64,000 bases of DNA from Phallus indusiatus (taxonomy: Eukaryota > Basidiomycota > Agaricomycetes > Phallales > Phallaceae). A program made the translations under genes and the position numbers. Numbering within the stretch: the stretch's first letter is position 1; every line of letters starts with the position of its first letter. Of this stretch, positions 56,545-64,000 are shown piece by piece. Below the pieces are notes generated by a model. That model worked only from the letters and a program-made list of their open reading frames with translations. It was not told the DNA's origin and did not search any database. The DNA lies in assembly GCA_027605045.1 (NCBI GenBank), contig JAQFWX010000064.1, positions 1 through 64,000 of the forward strand. Direction: 5' to 3'.

Positions 56545-59500
56545 ATGTCCGTGTCTCCCACCCATACCAATACCCATTCCAACGATGCCCAGTATACCCC
56601 GGAAGGTAGGAAGCAAAGCCCGCCCGCTTTCCTTGATCTCGCAGATTCCGTAAGTTTTGCCCCTCATCCTTTCGTTACACAGACATACACAACGGGCATT
56701 TTTTTCTTAGGCTGCCAGGTTAGGTAGTAATATGCCAGATATGTCTGCAGTAAGCAACTCGTTCTCTTTTTTTTCTACATCCAAGCTCGTAAGGTAATCC
56801 CATACATTACCGTCAGCGTGTCGAGTTAAAGCGCATGGAAAAACGCATGGAACACGAACGTCAGCGTATGCTGCATCGTCAGCTTTTCGAGGAGCAGATG
56901 AGAGCTCTCGAACAGCAACAGGCAGCGGAGTTGCTCAGTATCCCAGTCGATCACTCCGAGCTTGGTACCGGCGGACTTCATGTAGCTCTCTCAGCGCCGA
57001 CGACTCCTCCTCGTGCTCCGAGCGTTGTCAATGGTCTCAACGCTTCACCGACGACTGCTCTGGATGTATATAACGCTCGTGACCCTCAGCTGCACACGAA
57101 CAGCCAATTGAACCTTGGCTTTAACAAATCAGACAAGCGCAAATCTGTCACCTACGCTACCGTCATTCACTCCCCGGACTCAGGATTATCTGCTGGTACT
57201 ATGACAACTCTTGGCCCTATAGGTCGGACGCCAGGTGCCAAGTCGATGCCCACAAGTCGTCGCACTTCTGCTTCTGCAGATAGCTTGGAGGCAGATGACC
57301 TCGCTGGAACATTGCAGAGTTTGGCACTTTTGGATAGTAACAACCACTCCCAACCTCAAATAGGAATCCCTATGAAAAACTCTCGTAGCATCGACGAGAA
57401 CGGGGTCATCGGTGAAAATCGTGCCTATAGTAGTATTCGCGAAGCTCCCAACTTTAACGCGGGCAGGATGCTGGATCAACAATTGGATCAAGAGATGCAT
57501 AGTACGTAAATAAATACATGAATTTTTTTTTCAAGTCTTGGTATGTTCTCTCATACTCGTCACAGATGCAATGAGAAATCTACCGACTTCCGACGACGAC
57601 AAGTATGCTAAAGTATGTGATCTATATAAAAACTCTTCGTTGACCCGCTCATGAAGCATGCATCGCAGTTGTCGGCATCTTCGGCAGCTTTGGACCTTGC
57701 CCCTCTTTCGCAAAGCTTTGTTCAACGGGGCCTCCATAATAATAGCCTTGGCAAATCTTCCGAATGGCCACAATTTTCCGGTTCACTTCGTGGTTCAGAA
57801 CCATTCGTGGCACCCACACGGCCTGAACAGCGCAGAAATGTTACAACGCCCTCTGGTCCCTTGGGAGTCCTCGGTCCGGCTTTCCATGAAACTCCTAATT
57901 CAAAACTAAATTCATCTCTGACCTCCACCGGCTCTTCAAACCATGTTCAACATCATTCAAATGACTCTCGTCACGGATCGCCTCATGGTATATCGGAAAC
58001 GCTTTCCAGTCTATCCAATATCACCGCCACTGCCCGCTCTGTCCCAGCTACTCCCATCGGACCTGTGCCTGTCCGTCCTGACATCCCCAACCTCGTCAAG
58101 ACACCGAGCACACCTGCTACCAATTCAACAAATAGCCTAGTGACGCCAGGTTTTGTATCAGGATCGCAGTTTACAGCTTCGGCTTTAAGTGATAATCAAA
58201 GTGAGCCTTTTTTTTTTTGGTTAATCTCGTCCCTAAAACAATAATTCTCTTTTCTTCTCAGTCCCTTTGTCATTTGGTTCCATTCAACATAATCTTGACG
58301 ATAACTTACAAGTTCGTAGGAATCTCTTTTATACATAACTTGGAACTCATCCATGTTTTCAGCAATACGGCAATGGCAGCACGGGCCATTCACATGAAAA
58401 CTTGTACCCTATGTCATCTAATTTGAACAGTGGAGTTGGAGAGTCGAATCGCTATCATAATTACGGCTTTGACCAATCTGCTCGATTGAACCTGTCCCAA
58501 ACTCCAGTGAATGGTTCCACAGCCTTATATCATCACCATGGTTCCCGGTACGGTTTGAATCTGGGTAGAATGGTTGGTCCCGAGAGTAAAATGAATGGAC
58601 TGCATGGTCCTAAACACAAAAGGGGTGACGTGGATAGAGAATGTAAGCTTAAAGAATTAACTTGTGGATAAATTTCAACCGTTTCTCTAGTCAATCGTTT
58701 TTCGGCCACTCGTCTCGAGGAGTTGCAAGGAGAAATTCCCCAGCTCTGCAAAGACCAACATGGTTGTCGTTACTTGCAGAAAAAGCTCGAAGAGGGTGTA
58801 CCTGAGCATCGCGACATGATCTTTCGAGAGACCTTCGGTCATTTCGCTGATTTAATGACGGGTAGCGTCAATTTTTTTTTCTCGGACCAACATCCAATGT
58901 CTAATCTTCACCACAATAAGATCCTTTTGGAAATTATTTGTGTCAAAAATTACTGGAATTTTCTACTGATGAACAGCGAAACGTAATATGCGAATCCGTA
59001 GCTTCAGACCTGGTGACGATATCTCTCAATATGCACGGTACCCGAGCAGTTCAAAAGATGATTGACTTTTTATCCACTCAACGACAGGCGAGTACACGTT
59101 TTCAAACCCTCCCCCCTCTCAACGATGCGCTTACTAGCCGGACTCGGCAACGCGCATTACCTATGACAAAGCAGGCTGATCTTAGATACGATGCTCAGAT
59201 TCATGCTATTATCATTGCCCTAAGCTTGCACGTGGTTACACTAATCAAGGATTTAAATGGCAATCATGTCATCCAGAAATGTCTGAATAAATTAGCCCCC
59301 GAAGATAATCAGGTATTTTATTTCAGTCGGTCAAGGCAGTTGTGGTCAATTTATTTGTATTTCCTAGTTCATTTATAATGCGGTCGCGGCCAACTGTGTT
59401 GAAGTTGCAACACACCGTCATGGATGTTGTGTCTTGCAGCGGTGCATTGATCATGCCTCTGATCAACAACGCGTTCAGTTGGTTCAAGAGATTACTTACA

Positions 59501-60525
59501 ATGCCTTAACCTTGGTTCAAGATCCGTACGGCAACTACGTATGTTCATAACGTGTATTTTTTGGAAACCATTTAACGAAGCCTCGAAGGTCGTGCAATAC
59601 ATCCTTGACTTGAATGACAATAGATTCAGCGATGGTGTCATTCGTCAATTTATGGGAAACGTTTGCGCACTTTCGGTTCAAAAATTTAGTTCTAACGTCA
59701 TTGAAAAATGCATCCGAGTTGCAGAGCATAGCACAAGAAAGATGCTTATCGATGAACTTCTAAATCGTAGCCGTCTTGAGAAGTTGTTGCGAGATTCTTA
59801 CGGCAATTATTGTGTTCAGGTGCGAAATGAAACGCCACTTCTTGTGGAAACCATCATTCTGATTCCGTTCAGACTGCGTTGGACTATGCGGAATCTAGTC
59901 AAAGGATGGCAGTATGTATCCGTATTTTTATGTTCCTGCAAGATGCTTAATAGCTGAAATAAATTAGTTGGTTGAAGGCATTCGCCCAATACTTCCACTC
60001 ATCCGCAACACACCATATGGTAAAAGAATACAAAGTAAATTACAAAGAGAGCAGATGGATTTATCTTCAGGCCATTACGGCAATGGCTATCCTACTCAAC
60101 AACAATCTCTCGCCAGCGTAGGAGTTGGGTTAGGTGGACATCCTTCGCACGTACAAATCCGTCAAAGTCACGGCCAGTCCCTTCATCACCCTCAGTCTAG
60201 TCACCTTGGCGACATTTATAATCCATCCACATTGTACTCATTACAAAATGGCTCCGGGTTGCACCCACAATCTGTTCCTCATTCACAAAACCAACTCCAT
60301 AATCAACAGTTGCATAACCCCGTGCATCATTCAACCATTGAGGGTTATGTTTTACAAACCAATTCGTCTCACGCGGGTCTTGGTAGTGCCCATACCACGA
60401 GTAGTTTCCCGACCGCTAGTCCTTTCTCGAATATTACTGGAGTTGGAACATTTAATAATTCCATTTCACTGGGTAACACTCTTGGGGATCCTTACCAACG
60501 CAGCAACTTCCCTTACGGTATGTAA
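56545..60525 (+). CDS. Pumilio (PUF) RNA-binding protein
   Basis: This cytoplasmic mRNA regulator has a disordered N-terminal half and eight C-terminal PUF repeats. The start is MSVSPTHTNTHSNDAQYTPE at ATG 56545. A coiled-coil-like stretch (ELKRMEKRMEHERQRMLHRQLFEEQMRALEQQQ) lies at 56820-56935. The repeats run from about 58690 to 59990. Their RNA-contact triplets read, in order: CRYLQ, NYLCQ, TRAVQ, NHVIQ, CCVLQ, NYVVQ, SNVIE, NYCVQ. By the PUF code these select A, U, A, U, A, U, G, U from repeat 1 to 8, so the target is 5'-UGUAUAUA-3', the canonical Pumilio element. A Gln/His-rich tail (QQQSLASVGVGLGGH, SQNQLHNQQLHNPVHH) ends at TAA 60523-60525. About a dozen introns are present. Confidence 0.94.
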
Positions 60526-61014
60526 ACCCAGTTAACCCGGAGTCTCGTTTTATTCAATAAAACCGGTACTTTGTTATCGGAACGTTCGCCCCTCCCCCGG
60601 CGATTTATGCCCACTGGATTATATGCATTATGTTTTAGAGCTATATATGAAGTCTAGGTCGGACTCAGTCGTCATACCCTACCAATTACATTAAATCATG
60701 TCATATTCCTAACACCTTCATTGTTTTCGTTTCAAATTCTGCTTTCTTTGCTATATCCGCCATTATCTAACGCATTTGTATTTCATCTGCACTCCCTTCT
60801 TGATGTTACTTTTTGTACAGCCCCGTACGCTTTTTTCCATTGGTTCAGCCAACACTGTCTAATAGCGCATCCTTTCTGTTGTGTTAACTGTACTTATTCA
60901 AGAATCTCGAGTCAATTGTTTAGAACTGAAATTATAAAAAGATTCAATGTGGATCGAAAGAAACAAATAACAACAAAAGGCGGTGGTGATGGCAGTGTAA
61001 TACTAGCTACACAA
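60526..61014. other. Convergent 3' spacer Pumilio / VAC8
   Basis: This 489 bp spacer lies between convergent stop codons and is AT-rich. A 126-codon open frame at 60721-61101 overlaps the VAC8 last exon in antisense and has the composition of T-rich non-coding DNA, so I reject it as a gene. Confidence 0.6.
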
Positions 61015-63386
61015 TTAATAAAGTCCTGTAGAATGTCCCAGAGCTTCGTGGACGCTCCGTCGCAATTGACTTTCATCATCAGATTCGTTGTGCTGAATTG
61101 ATTGAAAGACATCTGAATCTCCCTCCGCAAACTCAAGTATTCGCTTCGCCAAAACCGAAATTTCCCCTGACCCGTCCCCGTGCTCGGTGCCGTCATATGA
61201 CTGTGATATTGTACGATGAGAACGTGTACCCAGTGACGATGAGACACTGGTCGGCGGTGACTGCGCCAGTGTGCGTATATGGGGAATAATGAGATTAGAG
61301 TTACGGATGTTGTGCGCAAGAGTTGGATCTGAAGAAATGAGCACAATAAAATTCCTGTCAAAGTTAAGACCATACCACCAGATTCTAATAGCTGTACAAT
61401 CGTCCATACGGCTATGTGTTGGAATGTGGGATCTGGATTGGTGAGGAAACGATATAAGTACGCATGCATCCCTCCGTCAGGTTGATCCCAGACATCATTA
61501 AAAGCGGCATAATCCTCTGCAGATGTGTGACTGTCTGAATCAATTTGTTGTCCATCAATAAAAACTCTTCGCGGAAAATACCATAGTGAGATGTATCACG
61601 TACCCTTAGACGAGAGATTACCAAGGGCAGCAGCGCTGTTGCCTTGAACTTCAACGCTGGGAGATTTTGTCAAAGGAATGAGTACTTCGCAGATCCCCAT
61701 ATCGAGAAGCTGGGGTTTTAAATCCTCTACAAAGAAAGTAAGTAGTATAGGAGTACACAACATAGTAGACTAACCACTTAGGGCTAGAACCGCGATGCAT
61801 GCTGTCATCTCACTCTGGACATTTAGGGACACATTTAACACCAATTCTTTTATTTTCGCGACAGCGCCAGCCTGCATTATTTGACCTTTGTTTTTCTCCG
61901 AGCTAGCGGCAAGGTTCCTCAAAGTGGATATAGCATGGCATTGCACTTCTTCGTTGTCTTCGAAAGAGAGGAGCTGAATGAGGGGCTCTGAAAATCCGGC
62001 CTCAATGATTGGTGACTCGTTTGCAGGATGAATGGAAACATTCCGAACACAAGCTGCGGACGAAAGAATTAACGGAAGATAAGTTGACTGAAGGAGTCTC
62101 AATAATGCAAATAATCCGTCGTTTTTTACGATCTCCAGTTGATACTTTTCTAACGACAGCTCGTTAAGAGGCCAACTCATTCAAAAACTGGTTAGAATAC
62201 AAAATAGCGTACCATCGCTAGCCAGGTTTCTTAATGCAAGGGCCGCTTGGCATTGAACTTTCAAACTTGGGCTGTCCATTAGCATAACCAAGCTTTGGAC
62301 CAGTTTGGGCTCATTCTGAGCCAGCTTCTTTCGATTACAGGCTAGAATAGGGTGTCAGCATAATATGAAAGTAACCCCAGGTGTCTATTACCATCTACAG
62401 CGATATTGCTTAGGGCGGTCGTGCAATAATATTGAACATCGGTGTCAGGAGAATTGAGAAGACTAACCAATACAGGTATGGCACCTGCATTGACAAGTTG
62501 TTGTCTATTCTCATCTAACTTCAAATGTGAGCTTTGATATAGCAAACGACTTGGTGCTCTACCAATCACCTGAATGAGTCATGTTTAATAAAGCACCCGT
62601 AGCATTACGTTGGACACGCATATCTTTCGAACGAGCGAGGCGAGTAAGCGGGACCAAGGCACCAGATTTAGCAATCTTAGTTTTGTTATCATCTATTTTT
62701 GAGAAGTTATTTAAGGCACTATAGCTGGCATGAGACATACCATGCGTTGCCAGATTTGTTACACATCCTACCGCGTTACATTGGACTTCGACGTTTGGGC
62801 TCAGCATTTGACGGATAAGAGGTTCCAAACCGCCTAGTTTGACGATGAGTAACTTGTTTTCCGCTAGATGGCAGAAATGTAAGTTAAAACCAATACAATA
62901 ATCATATTCCCTCACAATTAACTGCCAGATTCCCCAACGCTGCACTAGCAGCTCGTTGAACTTCGGTGTCATGACTAGTCAAAAGAAACAAGATGGGATC
63001 CAGTGTATCTCTCCCAACAGGTCGAACTTCTTTCTCCGTAATTTCAGCAAATGCAAGGGCTGCACTTCGTTGTAGATCAACATTATCAGAAAATGAAAGG
63101 ATAGTTAACGCTGTAAGAGGAGACCCATCGAAGAAGTCTGTGGTCGTCCGGTCTTTGTAAAAGTGCTGTGAGATCGGTAGACGCAAAGACAAGAACGTAG
63201 ACATACTCTCCAAAAATTGCAGTAAATCGGCCACAGCTTCTCGTTCATTCTCTAGCAGCAAAGGTTCATAAGCATGAGATTTATGTGATCGAACTGAAAA
63301 CAGTGGTAGTCAGGACACAAAATAGCTACAAAAATGCGTTCCGACGAACAACACGAGCTACAACAGCTTGAGACAGAACTTCCCAT
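61015..63386 (-). CDS. VAC8: Vacuolar armadillo-repeat protein VAC8
   Basis: Vac8 is anchored to the vacuole membrane by N-myristoylation and palmitoylation and acts in inheritance, nucleus-vacuole contact and selective autophagy. The start MGSSVSSC... at ATG 63386 provides Gly2 and cysteines for these lipids. The next exon gives [28 protein letters not shown]. Armadillo repeats fill 63150 to about 61500: [118 protein letters not shown]. The C-terminal [10 protein letters not shown]...[21 protein letters not shown] is the family ending, followed by a longer acidic tail to TAA/TAG at 61015. Many short introns are present, about one per repeat. Confidence 0.93.
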
Positions 63387-63547
63387 AGAAAAATGCAAAA
63401 GAGTGGAAAACGAAAACTAGAATTAAAGCTTAAGGTGCGATGAAGAAACAAAACAGTTGTGGGTGCTGGCTGAAGCGCGATTCCAGACCCCTACGGCATA
63501 TGCCGCCCAGAGCGTAAGTATGTAATAGTAGCTGGGTAACGTAACCA

Positions 63548-63555
63548 TCACGTGA
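63548..63555. promoter_or_regulatory. TCACGTGA palindromic E-box in the VAC8 divergent promoter
   Basis: The 8-bp palindrome lies in the 254 bp region between the VAC8 start (63386) and the start of the rightmost gene (63641). Confidence 0.35.
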
Positions 63556-63640
63556 TATAATTCACATTCGACTCAAAGCGCGCAAACCTCACTGCCACAT
63601 TCGTATTTACTGAATCTCGACAGGTTTCCAGGTTTTGCCC

Positions 63641-64000
63641 ATGGTTTCTCCTAATCACGACATCATCGAAATCTCTTCTGACTCAGACGAAGAATTTATG
63701 TAAGTGAAATTTATGCGGCACATTTACATCTGAAAGAAAATTAGTATCAAAGAATACCGAAGCGAGCTGCACGCAAGTTAGTACATTGCTACACACTCCC
63801 AATAGCTTATCTTGGTTATCTATTACAGAAGATGTCAACCGGTCAAAAACACTCACAGTGAAGCTCAAGCTAACCCTGCGGATACCTACAAAAGCAACAT
63901 CGTGTCTTTGGTCGATGAAGATGTTGATGACGCAGAAAAAACTCTCCTTCCTACAAAACAGTACCCACCCAAACTCTAACTTCTGTTTAAGGGCTTATGA
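63641..64000 (+). CDS. Truncated gene with an N-terminal SUMO-interaction-like motif
   Basis: The start MVSPNHDIIEISSDSDEEF contains IIEISSDSDEE, which fits a SUMO-interacting motif: a hydrophobic core followed by acidic and serine residues. A donor GTAAGT follows at about 63699. Later stop-free stretches at about 63744-63778 and 63830-63976 (NTHSEAQANPADTYKSN, VSLVDEDVDDAEKTLLPTKQ) are probably exons of the same gene, but the joins are not settled, and a stop at 63977-63979 may be terminal or intronic. The gene runs into the window edge. I do not recognise the family; SIM-bearing nuclear proteins such as STUbL ligases or DNA-repair factors are possible. Confidence 0.5.

Noticed and set aside
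60721..61101. 126-codon plus-strand frame in the Pumilio-VAC8 spacer
   Set aside because: AT-rich composition and overlap with the VAC8 last exon in antisense; no domain.

Overview
The window is nuclear DNA from a basidiomycete fungus, most likely Agaricomycotina. The signs are multi-exon genes with many short (about 50-70 nt) GT-AG introns, dense packing on both strands, a PC-esterase/Cas1p fusion, an LPMO-like X325/Bim1 copper protein with a GPI tail, a septin of basidiomycete type, and moderate base composition. The species cannot be named from sequence alone. I saw no tRNA, rRNA, CRISPR array or intact transposon. Exon boundaries below were inferred by eye from splice signals, reading frame and family conservation; start and stop codons are firmer than internal junctions.

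Layout. 0-9 kb: RVB1 (-), GID8 (+), a rhomboid protease (+), a CAS1-type O-acetyltransferase (+). 9-14.2 kb: a Cdc3-type septin (-), an unrecognised basic protein (-), frataxin (+) convergent with a mitochondrial rhodanese (-). 14.7-18 kb: a Ctr copper transporter and a ferric/cupric reductase in tandem (+). 18-22.6 kb: VAM7 (-), eIF3a (+). 22.6-24.8 kb is the only large gap without a clear gene; it holds protein-like fragments and two weak small-gene candidates. 24.8-31.8 kb: prohibitin PHB1 (+), PUB1/TIA-type RNA-binding protein (+), ATG16 (-), YPT7/Rab7 (+), 6-phosphogluconolactonase (+). 32-40.9 kb: a PXA-domain membrane protein (-), branched-chain aminotransferase (+), a repeat-rich 0.9 kb promoter region, the Bim1-like copper protein (+), an RBM26/27-type CCCH/RRM protein (+). 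41-55.8 kb: MPH1/FANCM helicase (-), two tandem GH5 glycosidases (+), a G-patch/C2H2 protein (+), the BET protein BDF1 (-), WDR70 (-). 56.5-64 kb: a Pumilio protein (+), VAC8 (-), and a truncated gene at the right edge (+).

How the genes relate. Most are conserved housekeeping genes. Three themes recur. First, metal handling: Ctr, metalloreductase, Bim1-like protein and frataxin. Second, vacuole and autophagy: VAM7, YPT7, ATG16, VAC8, plus a PXA protein. Third, RNA and chromatin control: PUB1, RBM26-like, Pumilio, BDF1, WDR70, MPH1, RVB1. The Pumilio repeats predict binding to UGUAUAUA, and UGUANAUA sites lie just downstream of the reductase, Bim1-like and second GH5 genes. Other points of interest are four stop-free 3n introns (three of exactly 63 nt), a probable GC-AG intron flanked by a direct repeat in the lactonase gene, an alternative donor in VAC8 that would change its number of palmitoylatable cysteines, and a 20-bp perfect inverted repeat upstream of the Bim1-like gene. 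I found no convincing wholly new system; the 22.6-24.8 kb gap and the Bim1-like promoter are the least explained parts.
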